Shown here: positions 1 to 13,221 of the stretch, in pieces
How the letters are laid out: every line of letters starts with the position of its first letter
Position numbering within the stretch: position 1 is the first letter of the stretch
Assembly: GCA_034190875.2 (NCBI GenBank)
Contig: JAXDRA010000625.1
Coordinates: 39,814-103,813, forward strand
Direction: 5' to 3'
Length of the DNA stretch: 64,000 bases
Source of the DNA: Urechis unicinctus
Taxonomy: Eukaryota > Annelida > Polychaeta > Xenopneusta > Urechidae
The notes under the pieces: model-generated
Told to the model about the DNA's origin: nothing
What the model saw: only the letters and a program-made list of their open reading frames with translations
Databases searched by the model: none
Made by a program: the position numbers and the translations under genes

Positions 1-1028
1 GTCAGATTAGCGAACGCTATATACAGCTGACTCAGATGTCAATGCAAAAACTCTATATAAGGCGGACGATGATGTCAGCGTAGCGAAATCTATAAACAGC
101 GGACCATGATGCTAGTGTATAGAACTTTATATACAGCTGACTGAGATGTCAATGAAGTGAACTCTATATACAGCGGACGATGATATCAGTGTAGCGAACT
201 CTATGTACAGAGGACGATGATGTCAACGTAGTGTACTCTATATACAGCTGACTGAGATGCTGCGCAGTGAACTCTATATACAGCCCATTATGATGTCAGT
301 GTGGTGAACTCTACATATAGCGGACGATTATGTCAGCGTAGCGAACTACATAGACGGCTGACTGAGATGTCAATATAGGGATCTCTCTATATACTGCGCA
401 CGATGATGTCGGCGTAGCGAACTTCATATACAGCTGACTGAGATGTCAATGTAGTGAACTCTATATACAGCGCACGATGATGTCAGTGTAGCGAAACTGT
501 ATGTACAGCGGACGATGATGTCAACGTAGTGTACTCTGTATACAGCTGATTGAGATGCTGCGTAGTGAACTATATATACAGCGCATTATGATGTCAGTGT
601 GGTGAACTCTACATATAGCTGACGATGATTTCAGTAAAGCGAACTCCATATACAACTGACTGAAATGTCATTGTAGTGAACTCTATATACAGCGGACGAT
701 GATGTCAGATTAGCGAACTCTCTATGCAGCTGACTGAGATGTCAATGTAAACTCTTTATACAGCGGACGATGATGTCAGCGAAGCGAACTTCATATACAG
801 CTGACTGAGATGTCAATGTAGTGAACTCTATATAGAGCGGACGATGATGTCAGTGTAGCGAACTATATATACAGCTGACTTAAGTATCACGTAGGGTAGG
901 GAACTCTATATACAGCGGACGATGATGTCAGTGTAGGGTACTCGATAAACAGCGGACGATGATGTTAGAGTAGCGAACTCTAAATACAGCGCACGATGAA
1001 ATCAGTGTAGCGAACTCTATATACAGCT

Positions 1029-1288
1029 GAATAGCATGTCAGCGAAAAGTAGTTTTTGCATAGACGACTATAATGTCAGTGTAGCGAAATCTACATATAA
1101 CAGACTATGACGTCAGCGTAGCGAAATCTACATACAACTGACAATGATATCTGCGCGTAACGCAGTTTTTGCCTAGTTGACTATGATGGCATTGTACCTA
1201 ATTCTTTATACAGCAGACTTTTATGTCAGTGTTTGGCAGTCTTTACACATATGATTATGATGTCTGGTTAGCGCTCTCTATATACTGC
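1029..1288. repeat. Block B, copy 1 (long form, 7 diverged monomers)
   Basis: 260 bp, seven monomers that keep the 37-bp spacing but differ strongly in sequence: GAATAGCATGTC with AAAAGTAGTTTTTGC, two GCGAAATCTACAT monomers, GCAGTTTTTGCC, GGCATTGTACC, TTTTATGTCAGTG, and TCTGGTTAGCG. Confidence 0.8.
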
Positions 1289-2326
1289 GAACGATGATGT
1301 CAGTGTAGCGTACTCTGTATACAACTGACTGAGATGTCAATGTAGTGAACTCTATATATTGCGGACGATGATGTCAGATTAGCGAACTCTCTATACAGCT
1401 GAACTGAGATGTCAATGTAAACTCTATATAAGGCGGACGATGATGTCAGCGTAGCGAACTTCATATACGGCTGACTGAGATGTCAATATAGTGATCTCTA
1501 TATACAGGGAACGATGATGTCGGCGTAGCGAAATTCATATACAGCTCACTGGGATGTCAATGTTGCGAATTCAATATTCAGGGGAAGATGATGTCAGTGT
1601 AGCGAAATCTATAAACAGCGGTCGATGATATTAGAGTATCAAACTTTATATACAGCTGACTGAGATGTCAATGTAGTGAACTCTATATATACAGCGCACG
1701 ATGATGTCAATGTAGTGAACTCTAAATACAGCGCACGATGATGTCAGTGTAGTGAACATTATATAAAGCGCACGACGATGTCAGTGTAACGAACTCTATG
1801 TACAGCGGACGATGATGTCAATGTAGTGTACTCTATATACAGCTGACTGAGATGCTGCGCAGTGAACTCTATATACAGCCCATTATGATGTCAGTGTGGT
1901 GAACTCTACATATAGCGGACGATGATTTCAGTGTAGCGAACTCTATATACAAATGACTGAAATGTCAATGTAGTGAACTCTATATACAGCGGACAATGAT
2001 GTCAGATTAGCGAACTCTCTATACAGCTGACTGAGATGTCAATGTAAACTCTATATAAGGCGGACGATGATGTCAGCGTAGCGAACTTCATATACAGCTG
2101 ACTGAGATGTCAGTATATTGATCTCTATATACAGGGGACGATGATGTAAATGTATTGAACTCTAAATACAGCGCACGATGATGTCAATGTAGTGAACTTC
2201 ATATACGGCTGACTGAGATGTCAGTATAGTGATCTCTCTATATACAGGGGGGGACGATGATGTAAATGTATTGAACTCTAAATACAGCGCACGATGATGT
2301 CAGTGTAGCGAACTCTATATACAGCT

Positions 2327-2547
2327 GAATAGCATGTCAGGCAAAAGTAGTTTTTGCATAGACGACTATATTGTCAGTGTAGCGAAATCTACATACAACT
2401 GACTATGATATCTGCGTAGCGCGGGTTTACCTAGTGGACTATGATGGCAGTGTACCTGATTCTTCATACAGCAGACTTTTATGTCTGTGTTGAGCAGTCT
2501 TTACACATATGATTATGATGTCTGGGTAGCGCACTCTATATACTGCA
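2327..2547. repeat. Block B, copy 2 (short form, 6 diverged monomers)
   Basis: 221 bp. The six monomers measure 37, 37, 36, 37, 37 and 37 bp. GCAAAAGTAGTTTTTGC can fold as a small hairpin. It lacks the GACGTCAGCG monomer of the long form. Confidence 0.82.
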
Positions 2548-5500
2548 AACGATGATGTCAGTGTAGCGAACTCTAAATACAGCTGACTGAGATGTGATGT
2601 CAATGTAGTGAAATCAATATACTGCGGACGATGACGTCAGATTAGCGAACTCTCTATACAGCTGACTGAGATGTCAATGTAAACTCTATATACAGCGGAC
2701 GATTATGTCAGCGTAGCGAACTACATATACGGCTGACTGAGATGTCATTATAGTGATCTCTATATACAGCGCACGATGATTTCAGTGTATTGAACATTTT
2801 ATACATCGCACGATGTTGTCAGTGTAGCGAACTCTCTATACAGCGGACTGAGATGTCAATGTAAACTCTATATACAGCGGACGATGATGTCAGCGTAGCG
2901 AACTTTATATACAGCTGACTGAGATGTCATGTAGTGAAACTCTATATACAGCACACGATGATGTCAGTGTAGTGAACATTTTGTACAGCGCACTATGATG
3001 TCAGTGTAGCGAACTCTATATTCAGCGGACGATGATGTCAATGTAGTGTACTCTATATACAGCTGACTGAGATGTCTGCGTAGTGAACTCTATATACAGC
3101 ACACGATGATGTCAGTGTGGTGAACTCTACATAAAGCAGACAATGATGTCAGTGTAGCGAACTATATATACAGCTGACTGAAATATCAACGTAGGGTACT
3201 CTATATACAGCGCACGATGATGTCAGTGTAGGGTACTCGATCAACAGCGAACGATGATGTTAGTGTATCGAACTCGGCTGACTGAGATTTCAATATAGTA
3301 TTCTCTATATACAGCGCACGATGATGTCGGCGTAGCGAACTTCATATACAGCTGACTGAGATGTCAATGTAGCGAATTCTATATTCAGCGGAAGATGATG
3401 TCAGTGTAGTGTAGTGAACATTATAAAAAGTGCACGATGATGTCAGTGTAGCGAACTCTATGTACAGCGGACGATGATGTCAACGTAGTGTACTCTATAT
3501 ACAGCTGACTGAGATGCTGCGTAGTGAACTCTATATACAGCGCATTATGATGTCAGTGAGGTGAACTCAACAATTAGCGGACGATGATGTCATTGTAGCG
3601 AACTCTATATACAACTGACTGAAATGTCAATGTAATGAACTCTATATACAGCGGACGATGATGTCCGTGTAGTGAACATTTTATACAGTGCACGGTGATG
3701 TCAGTGTAGCGAACTCTATATACAACTGACTGAGATGTCAATGAAGTGAACTCTATATACAGCGGAGGATGATGTCAGTGTAGTGAACTCTATATACAGC
3801 GCACGATGATGTCAACGTAGTGAACTCTAGATACAGCGCACGATGATGTCGGCGTAGCGAACTTCATATACGGCTGACTGAGATGTCAATATAGTGATCT
3901 CTATATACAGGGGACGATGATGTCGGCGTAAGCTAACTTCATATACAGCTGACTGAGATGTCAATGTAGCGAATTCTATATTCAGCGGAAAATGATGTCA
4001 GTGTAGCGAAATCTATAAACAGCGGACGATGATGCTAGTGTATCGAACTTTATATACAGCTGACTGAGATGTCAATGAAGTGAACTCTATATACAGCGGA
4101 CGATGATATCAGTGTAGCGAACTCTATGTACAGCGGACGATGATTTCAACGTAGTGAAATCTATATACAGCTGACAGAGATGCTGCGCAGTGAACTCTAT
4201 ATACAGCGCATTATGATGTCAGTGTGGTGAACTCTACATATAGCGGACGATGATGTCAGTGTAGCGAACTCTATATACAACTGACTGAAATGTCAATGTA
4301 GTGAACTCTATATACAGCGGACGATGATGTCAGTGTAGTGAACACTATATACAACTGACTGAGATGTCAATGAAGTGAACTCTATATACAGCGGAGGATG
4401 ATGTCAGTGTAGTGAACTCTATATACAGCGCACGATGATGTCAACGTAGTGAACTCTAGATACAGCGCACGATGATGTCGGCGTAGCGAACTTCATATAC
4501 GGCTGCTGACTGAGATGTCAGTATAGTGATGTCTATATATAGGGGACCATGATGTCGGCGTAGCGAACTTCATATACAGCTGACTGAAATGTCAATATAG
4601 CGAATTCTATATTCAGCGGAAATTGATGTCAGTGTAGCGAAATCTATAAACAGCAGACGATGATGCTAGTGTATCGAACTTTATATACAGCTGACTGAGA
4701 TGTCAATGAAGTGAACTCTATATACAGCGGACGATGATGTCAGCGTAGCGAACTTTATATACAGCTGACTGAGATGTCAATGTAGTGAACTCTATATACA
4801 GCACACGATGATGTCAGTGTAGTGAACATTTTGTACAGCGCACGATGATGTCAGTGTAGCGAACTCTATATTCAGCGGACGATGATGTCAATGTAGTGTA
4901 CTCTATATACAGCTGACTGAGATGTCTGCGTAGTGAAACTCTATATACAGCACACGATGATGTCAGTGTGGTGAACTCTACATAAAGCAGACAATGATGT
5001 CATGTGTAGCGAAGCGAACTATATACAACTGACTGAAATATCAACGTAGGGTACTCTATATACTGTCGACGATGATGTCAGTGTAGGGTACTCGATCAAC
5101 AGCGAACGATGATGTTAGTGTATCGAAACTCGGCTGACTGAGATGTCAATATAGTATTCTCTATATACAGCGCACGATGATGTCGGCGTAGCGAACTTCA
5201 TATACAGCTGACTGAGATGTCAATGTAGCGAATTCTATATTCAGCGGAAGATGATGTCAGTGTAGTGTAGTGAACATTATAAAAAGTGCACGATGATGAT
5301 GTCAGTGTAGCGAACTCTATGTACAGCGGACGATGATGTCAACGTAGTGTACTCTAAATACAGCTGACTGAGATGCTGCGTAGTGAACTCTATATACAGC
5401 GCATTATGATGTCAGTGTGGTGAACTCAACATATAGCGGACGATGATGTCATTGTAGCGAACTCTATATACGACTGACTAAAATGTCAATGTAGTGAACT

Positions 5501-5565
5501 CTATATACAGCGGACGATGATGTCCGTGTAGTGAACATTTTATACAGCGCACGATGATGTCAGTG

Positions 5566-5642
5566 AAAGACAAAAAAATATTTTTTTTCTTCGGAATAAC
5601 TCTCATTCGATGCTGCTCCAATCTTAAGGTACCGGGCGAAAC
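5566..5642. repeat. Block A, copy 1
   Basis: About 77 bp with no resemblance to the monomer interrupts one after GATGATGTCAGTG. It has AAAGAC, a self-complementary AAAAAATATTTTTT core, CTCATTCGATGCTGCTCCAA and GGTACCGGGCGAAAC. KpnI site at 5628-5633. It then re-enters the array at ATGATGTCAGTG. Confidence 0.85.
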
Positions 5643-6532
5643 ATGATGTCAGTGTAGCGAAATCTATAAACAGCGGACGATGATGCTAGTGTATCGAACT
5701 TTATATACAGCTGAGTGCGATATCAATGAAGTGAACTCTATATACAGCGGACGATGATATCAGTGTAGCGAACTCTATGTACAGAGGACGATGATGTCAA
5801 CGTAGTGTACTCTATATACAGCTGACTGAGATGCTGCGCAGTGAACTCTATATACAGCCCATTATGATGTCAGTGTGGTGAACTCTACATATAGCGGACG
5901 ATTATGTCAGCGTAGCGAACTACATAGACGGCTGACTGAGATGTCAATATAGGGATCTCTATATACTGCGCACGATGATGTCGGCGTAGCGAACTTCATA
6001 TACAGCTGACTGAGATGTCAATGTAGTGAACTCTATATACAGCGCACGATGATGTCAGTGTAGCGAAACTGTATGTACAGCGGACGATGATGTCAACGTA
6101 GTGTACTCTGTATACAGCTGATTGAGATGCTGCGTAGTGAACTATATATACAGCGCATTATGATGATGTCAGTGTGGTGAACTCTACATATAGCTGACGA
6201 TGATTTCAGTAAAGCGAACTCCATATACAACTGACTGAAATGTCATTGTAGTGAACTCTATATACAGCGGACGATGATGTCAGATTAGCGAACTTCATAT
6301 ACAGCTGACTGAGATGTCAGTATATTGATCTCTATATACAGGGGACGATGATGTAAATGTATTGAACTCTAAATACAGCGCACGATGATGTCAATGTAGT
6401 GAACTTCATATACGGCTGACTGAGATGTCAGTATAGTGATCTCTATATATACAGGGGGGACGATGATGTAAATGTATTGAACTCTAAATACAGCGCACGA
6501 TGATGTCAGTGTAGCGAACTCTATATACAGCT

Positions 6533-6756
6533 GAATAGCATGTCAGGCAAAAGTAGTTTTTGCATAGACGACTATATTGTCAGTGTAGCGAAATCTACAT
6601 ACAACTGACTATGATATCTGCGTAGCGCGGGTTTACCTAGTGGACTATGATGGCATGGCAGTACCTGATTCTTCATACAGCAGACTTTTATGTCTGTGTT
6701 GAGCAGTCTTTACACATATGATTATGATGTCTGGGTAGCGCACTCTATATACTGCA
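6533..6756. repeat. Block B, copy 3 (short form)
   Basis: As copy 2, with GGCATGGCAGTACC in place of GGCAGTGTACC. Confidence 0.82.
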
Positions 6757-6962
6757 AACGATGATGTCAGTGTAGCGAACTCTAAATACAGCTGACTGAG
6801 ATGTCAATGTAGTGAAATCAATATACTGCGGACGATGACGTCAGATTAGCGAACTCTCTATACAGCTGACTGAGATGTCAATGTAAACTCTATATACAGC
6901 GGACGATGATGTCCGTGTAGTGGACATTTTATACAGTGCACGGTGATGTCAGTGTAGCGAAC

Positions 6963-8010
6963 TCTATATACAACTGACTGAGATGTCAATGAAGTGAACT
7001 CTATATACAGCGGAGGATGATGTCAGTGTAGTGAACTCTATATACAGCGCACGATGATGTCAACGTAGTGAACTCTAGATACAGCGCACGATGATGTCGG
7101 CGTAGCGAACTTCATATACGGCTGACTGAGATGTCAATATAGTGATCTCTATATACAGGGGACGATGATGTCGGCGTAGCTAACTTCATATACAGCTGAC
7201 TGAGATGTCAATGTAGCGAATTCTATATTCAGCGGAAAATGATGTCAGTGTAGCGAAATCTATAAACAGCGGACGATGATTCTAGTGTATCGAACTTTAT
7301 ATACAGCTGACTGAGATGTCAATGAAGTGAACTCTATATACAGCGGACGATGATATCAGTGTAGCGAACTCTATGTACAGCGGACGATGATTTCAACGTA
7401 GTGAAATCTATATACAGCTGACAGAGATGCTGCGCAGTGAACTCTATATACAGCGCCATTATGATGTCAGTGTGGTGAACTCTACATATAGCGGACGATG
7501 ATGTCAGTGTAGCGAACTCTATATACAACTGACTGAAATGTCAATGTAGTGAACTCTATATACAGCGGACGATGATGTCAGTGTAGTGAACACTATATAC
7601 AACTGACTGAGATGTCAATGAAGTGAACTCTATATACAGCGGAGGATGATGTCAGTGTAGTGAACTCTATATACAGCGCACGATGATGTCAACGTAGTGA
7701 ACTCTAGATACAGCGCACGATGATGTCGGCGTAGCGAACTTCATATACGGCTGACTGAGATGTCAGTATAGTGATGTCTATATATAGGGGACCATGATGT
7801 CGGCGTAGCGAACTTCATATACAGCTGACTGAAATGTCAATATAGCGAATTCTATATTCAGCGGAAATTGATGTCAGTGTAGCGAAATCTATAAACAGCA
7901 GACGATGATGCTAGTGTATCGAACTTTATATACAGCTGACTGAGATGTCAATGAAGTGAAACTCTCTATATACAGCGGACGATGATGTCAGCGTAGCGAA
8001 CTTTATATAC
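6963..8010. repeat. Paired sub-repeat inside unit 1 (about 628-bp spacing)
   Basis: Two paralogous stretches of about 400 bp, 6963-7380 and 7592-8010, share the order CGGAGGATGATG, CTAGATACAGCG, GTCGGCGTAGC, TTCAGCGG, CTAGTGTATCG. The CGGAGG words are 629 bp apart, equal to 17 monomers; the same pair in unit 2 is 628 bp apart. Equivalent pairs lie near 3722-4740, 10191, 13420 and 29340. Confidence 0.72.
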
Positions 8011-8328
8011 AGCTGACTGAGATGTCAATGTAGTGAACTCTATATACAGCACACGATGATGTCAGTGTAGTGAACATTTTGTACAGCGCACGATGATGTC
8101 AGTGTAGCGAACTCTATATTCAGCGGACGATGATGTCAATGTAGTGTACTCTATATACAGCTGACTGAGATGTCTGCGTAGTGAACTCTATATACAGCAC
8201 ACGATGATGTCAGTGTGGTGAACTCTACATAAAGCAGACAATGATGTCAGTGTAGCGAACTATATATACAACTGACTGAAATATCAACGTAGGGTACTCT
8301 ATATACTGTCGACGATGATGTCAGTGTA

Positions 8329-8535
8329 GGGTACTCGATCAACAGCGAAACGATGATGTTAGTGTATCGAACTCGGCTGACTGAGATGTCAATATAGTAT
8401 TCTCTATATACAGCGCACGATGATGTCGGCGTAGCGAACTTCATATACAGCTGACTGAGATGTCAATGTAGCGAATTCTATATTCAGCGGAAGATGATGT
8501 CAGTGTAGTGTAGTGAACATTATAAAAAGTGCACG
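8329..8535. repeat. Cassette C, type example
   Basis: About 206 bp of distinctive monomer variants: GGGTACTCGATCAACAGCG, then GTTAGTGTATCGAACTCGGC, ATATAGTATTCTC, GTCGGCGTAGCG, TTCAGCGGAAG, a doubled GTGTAGTGTAGTG, and ATTATAAAAAGTGCACG. It is the best-conserved part of the unit; 24 copies are listed in the unit entries. GTGCAC at its end is an ApaLI site. Confidence 0.8.
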
Positions 8536-8805
8536 ATGATGTCAGTGTAGCGAACTCTATGTACAGCGGACGATGATGTCAACGTAGTGTACTCTAAATA
8601 CAGCTGACTGAGATGCTGCGTAGTGAACTCTATATACAGCGCATTATGATGTCAGTGTGGTGAACTCAACATATAGCGGACGATGATGTCATTGTAGCGA
8701 ACTCTATATACGACTGACTAAAATGTCAATGTAGTGAACTCTATATACAGCGGACGATGATGTCCGTGTAGTGAACATTTTATACAGCGCACGATGATGT
8801 CAGTG

Positions 8806-8880
8806 AAAGACAAAAAATATTTTTTTTCTTCGTAATAACTCTCATTCGATGCTGCTCCAATCTTAAGGTACGGGCGAAAC
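8806..8880. repeat. Block A, copy 2
   Basis: Intact except that the KpnI word has lost one C (GGTACGGG). Confidence 0.85.
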
Positions 8881-9767
8881 ATGATGTCAGTGTAGCGAAA
8901 ATCTATAAACAGCGGACGATGATGCTAGTGTATCGAACTTTATATACAGCTGAGTGCGATATCATGAAGAAGAACTCTCTATATACAGCGGACGATGATA
9001 TCAGTGTAGCGAACTCTATGTACAGAGGACGATGATGTCAACGTAGTGTACTCTATATACAGCTGACTGAGATGCTGCGCAGTGAACTCTATATACAGCC
9101 CATTATGATGTCAGTGTGGTGAACTCTACATATAGCGGACGATTATGTCAGCGTAGCGAACTACATAGACGGCTGACTGAGATGTCAATATAGGGATCTC
9201 TATATACTGCGCACGATGATGTCGGCGTAGCGAACTTCATATACAGCTGACTGAGATGTCAATGTAGTGAACTCTATATACAGCGCACGATGATGTCAGT
9301 GTAGCGAAACTGTATGTACAGCGGACGATGATGTCAACGTAGTGTACTCTGTATACAGCTGATTGAGATGCTGCGTAGTGAACTATATATACAGCGCATT
9401 ATGATGTCAGTGTGGTGAACTCTACATATAGCTGACGATGATTTCAGTAAAGCGAACTCCATATACAAACTGACTGAAATGTCATTGTAGTGAACTCTAT
9501 ATACAGCGGACGATGATGTCAGATTAGCGAACTTCATATACAGCTGACTGAGATGTCAGTATATTGATCTCTATATACAGGGGACGATGATGTAAATGTA
9601 TTGAACTCTAAATACAGCGCACGATGATGTCAATGTAGTGAACTTCATATACGGCTGACTGAGATGTCAGTATAGTGATCTCTATATACAGGGGACGATG
9701 ATGTAAATGTATTGAACTCTAAATACAGCGCACGATGATGTCAGTGTAGCGAACTCTATATACAGCT

Positions 9768-9990
9768 GACGAGCATGTCAGGCAAAAGTAGTTTTTTTGC
9801 ATAGACGACTATATTGTCAGTGTAGCGAAATCTACATACAACTGACTATGATATCTGCGTAGCGCGGGTTTACCTAGTGGACTATGATGGCAGTGTACCT
9901 GATTCTTCATACAGCAGACTTTTATGTCTGTGTTGAGCAGTCTTTACACATATGATTATGATGTCTGGGTAGCGCACTCTATATACTGCA
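9768..9990. repeat. Block B, copy 4 (short form)
   Basis: First word GACGAGCATG instead of GAATAGCATG; T run lengthened to seven. Confidence 0.82.
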
Positions 9991-12037
9991 AACGATGATG
10001 TCAGTGTAGCGAACTCTAAATACAGCTGACTGAGATGTCAAATGTGTAGTGAAATCAATATACTGCGGACGATGACGTCAGATTAGCGAACTCTCTATAC
10101 AGCTGACTGAGATGTCAATGTAAACTCTATATACAGCGGACGATGATGTCCGTGTAGTGAACATTTTATACAGTGCACGGTGATGTCAGTGTAGCGAACT
10201 CTATATACAACTGACTGAGATGTCAATGAAGTGAACTCTATATACAGCGGAGGATGATGTCAGTGTAGTGAACTCTATATACAGCGCACGATGATGTCAA
10301 CGTAGTGAACTCTAGATACAGCGCACGATGATGTCGGCGTAGCGAACTTCATATACGGCTGACTGAGATGTCAATATAGTGATCTCTATATACAGGGGAC
10401 GATGATGTCGGCGTAGCTAACTTCATATACAGCTGACTGAGATGTCAATGTAGCGAATTCTATATTCAGCGGAAAATGATGTCAGTGTAGCGAAATCTAT
10501 AAACAGCGGACGATGATTCTAGTGTATCGAACTTTATATACAGCTGACTGAGATGTCAATGAAGTGAACTCTATATACAGCGGACGATGATATCAGTGTA
10601 GCGAACTCTATGTACAGCGGACGATGATTTCAACGTAGTGAAATCTATATACAGCTGACAGAGATGCTGCGCAGTGAACTCTATATACAGCGCATTATGA
10701 TGTCAGTGTGGTGAACTCTACATATAGCGGACGATGATGTCAGTGTAGCGAACTCTATATACAACTGACTGAAATGTCAATGTAGTGAACTCTATATACA
10801 GCGGACGATGATGTCAGTGTAGTGAACACTATATACAACTGACTGAGATGTCAATGAAGTGAACTCTATATACAGCGGAGGATGATGTCAGTGTAGTGAA
10901 CTCTATATACAGCGCACGATGATGTCAACGTAGTGAACTCTAGATACAGCGCACGATGATGTCGGCGTAGCGAACTCATATACGGCTGACTGAGATGTCA
11001 GTATAGTGATGTCTATATATAGGGGACCATGATGTCGGCGTAGCGAACTTCATATACAGCTGACTGAAATGTCAATATAGCGAATTCTATATTCAGCGGA
11101 AATTGATGTCAGTGTAGCGAAATCTATAAACAGCAGACGATGATGCTAGTGTATCGAACTTTATATACAGCTGACTGAGATGTCAATGAAGTGAACTCTA
11201 TATACAGCGGACGATGATGTCAGCGTAGCGAACTTTATATACAGCTGACTGAGATGTCAATGTAGTGAACTCTATATACAGCACACGATGATGTCAGTGT
11301 AGTGAACATTTTGTACAGCGCACGATGATGTCAGTGTAGCGAACTCTATATTCAGCGGACGATGATGTCAATGTAGTGTACTCTATATACAGCTGACTGA
11401 GATGTCTGCGTAGTGAACTCTATATACAGCACACGATGATGTCAGTGTGGTGAACTCTACATAAAGCAGACAATGATGTCAGTGTAGCGAACTATATATA
11501 CAACTGACTGAAATATCAACGTAGGGTACTCTATATACTGTCGACGATGATGTCAGTGTAGGGTACTCGATCAACAGCGAACGATGATGTTAGTGTATCG
11601 AACTCGGCTGACTGAGATGTCAATATAGTATTCTCTATATACAGCGCACGATGATGTCGGCGTAGCAAAACTTCATATACAGCTGACTGAGATGTCAATG
11701 TAGCGAATTCTATATTCAGCGGAAGATGATGTCAGTGTAGTGTAGTGAACATTATAAAAAGTGCACGATGATGTCAGTGTAGCGAACTCTATGTACAGCG
11801 GACGATGATGTCAACGTAGTGTACTCTAAATACAGCTGACTGAGATGCTGCGTAGTGAACTCTATATACAGCGCATTATGATGTCAGTGTGGTGAACTCA
11901 ACATATAGCGGACGATGATGTCATTGTAGCGAACTCTATATACGACTGACTAAAATGTCAATGTAGTGAACTCTATATACAGCGGACGATGATGTCCGTG
12001 TAGTGAACATTTTATACAGCGCACGATGATGTCAGTG

Positions 12038-12111
12038 AAAGACAAAATATTTTTTTTCTTCGTAATAACTCTCATTCGATGCTGCTCCAATCTTAAGGTA
12101 CCGGGCGAAAC
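12038..12111. repeat. Block A, copy 3
   Basis: Intact with a shorter A run; KpnI site at 12097-12102. Confidence 0.85.
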
Positions 12112-13000
12112 ATGATGTCAGTGTAGCGAAATCTATAAACAGCGGACGATGATGCTAGTGTATCGAACTTTATATACAGCTGAGTGCGATATCAATGAAG
12201 TGAACTCTATATACAGCGGACGATGATATCAGTGTAGCGAACTCTATGTACAGAGGACGATGATGTCAACGTAGTGTACTCTATATACAGCTGACTGAGA
12301 TGCTGCGCAGTGAACTCTATATACAGCCCATTATGATGTCAGTGTGTGGTGAACTCTACATATAGCGGACGATTATGTCAGCGTAGCGAACTACATAGAC
12401 GGCTGACTGAGATGTCAATATAGGGATCTCTATATACTGCGCACGATGATGTCGGCGTAGCGAACTTCATATAACAGCTGACTGAGATGTCAATGTAGTG
12501 AACTCTATATACAGCGCACGATGATGTCAGTGTAGCGAAACTGTATGTACAGCGGACGATGATGTCAACGTAGTGTACTCTGTATACAGCTGATTGAGAT
12601 GCTGCGTAGTGAAACTATATATACAGCGCATTATGATGTCAGTGTGGTGAACTCTACATATAGCTGACGATGATTTCAGTAAAGCGAACTCCATATACAA
12701 CTGACTGAAATGTCATTGTAGTGAACTCTATATACAGCGGACGATGATGTCAGATTAGCGAACTTCATATACAGCTGACTGAGATGTCAGTATATTGATC
12801 TCTATATACAGGGGACGATGATGTAAATGTATTGAACTCTAAATACAGCGCACGATGATGTCAATGTAGTGAACTTCATATACGGCTGACTGAGATGTCA
12901 GTATAGTGATCTCTATATACAGGGGACGATGATGTAAATGTATTGAACTCTAAATACAGCGCACGATGATGTCAGTGTGTAGCGAACTCTATATACAGCT

Positions 13001-13221
13001 GAATAGCATGTCAGGCAAAAGTAGTTTTTGCATAGACGACTATATTGTCAGTGTAGCGAAATCTACATACAACTGACTATGATATCTGCGTAGCGCGGGT
13101 TTACCTAGTGGACTATGATGGCAGTGTACCTGATTCTTCATACAGCAGACTTTTATGTCTGTGTTGAGCAGTCTTTACACATATGATTATGATGTCTGGG
13201 TAGCGCACTCTATATACTGCA
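13001..13221. repeat. Block B, copy 5 (short form)
   Basis: 221 bp, the same length and order as copy 2. Confidence 0.83.

Larger units (their letters stand above)
1..5642. repeat. Higher-order unit 0 (long 5.6-kb form, left edge cut by window)
   Basis: It contains B blocks at 1029-1288 (long form) and 2327-2547 (short form), C cassettes at 3231-3436 and 5086-5292, and closes with block A at 5566-5642. Its start matches 33352 and 35492, including a TGACTCA at 28-34 that recurs at 33381 and 35521. The unit is nearly collinear with 35492-40829. It looks like the parent form of the 3.23-kb units, which correspond to it minus about 1.4 kb after position 690 and about 0.95 kb after position 2700. 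Confidence 0.8.
5643..8880. repeat. Higher-order unit 1 (3.24 kb)
   Basis: First of three near-identical units. Order: CTATAAACAGCGG leader, B block 6533-6756, paired 628-bp-spaced sub-repeat, C cassette 8329-8535, block A 8806-8880. Differences from units 2 and 3 are mostly short indels, for example an extra GAT near 6153 and an extra CT near 7957. Confidence 0.88.
8881..12111. repeat. Higher-order unit 2 (3.23 kb)
   Basis: Same order of landmarks as unit 1: B block 9768-9990, C cassette 11561-11766, block A 12038-12111. It has its own small indels, such as an extra A near 9467 and a changed GAAGAAG near 8965. Confidence 0.88.

Noticed and set aside
1029-1288. Block B as a tRNA, snRNA or polymerase III gene because of its T runs
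   Set aside because: No cloverleaf, A/B box or anticodon arm is visible. Its spacing is that of the monomer, and T runs occur mid-block.
5566-5642. Block A as a SINE tail, LTR fragment or other transposon remnant
   Set aside because: No target-site duplication, terminal repeats or recognisable family sequence are visible. A short A/T run alone is not enough.
7334-7528. Minus-strand open frames of 64-85 codons (also at 8247, 9334, 26771, 30639, 31631, 43820, 50360, 56366, 59319, 61507)
   Set aside because: They are translations of the satellite, start at arbitrary ATGs, have no recognisable domain, and arise where monomer variants happen to remove the TATATAG stop. The one at 59319-59573 merely starts inside block A.
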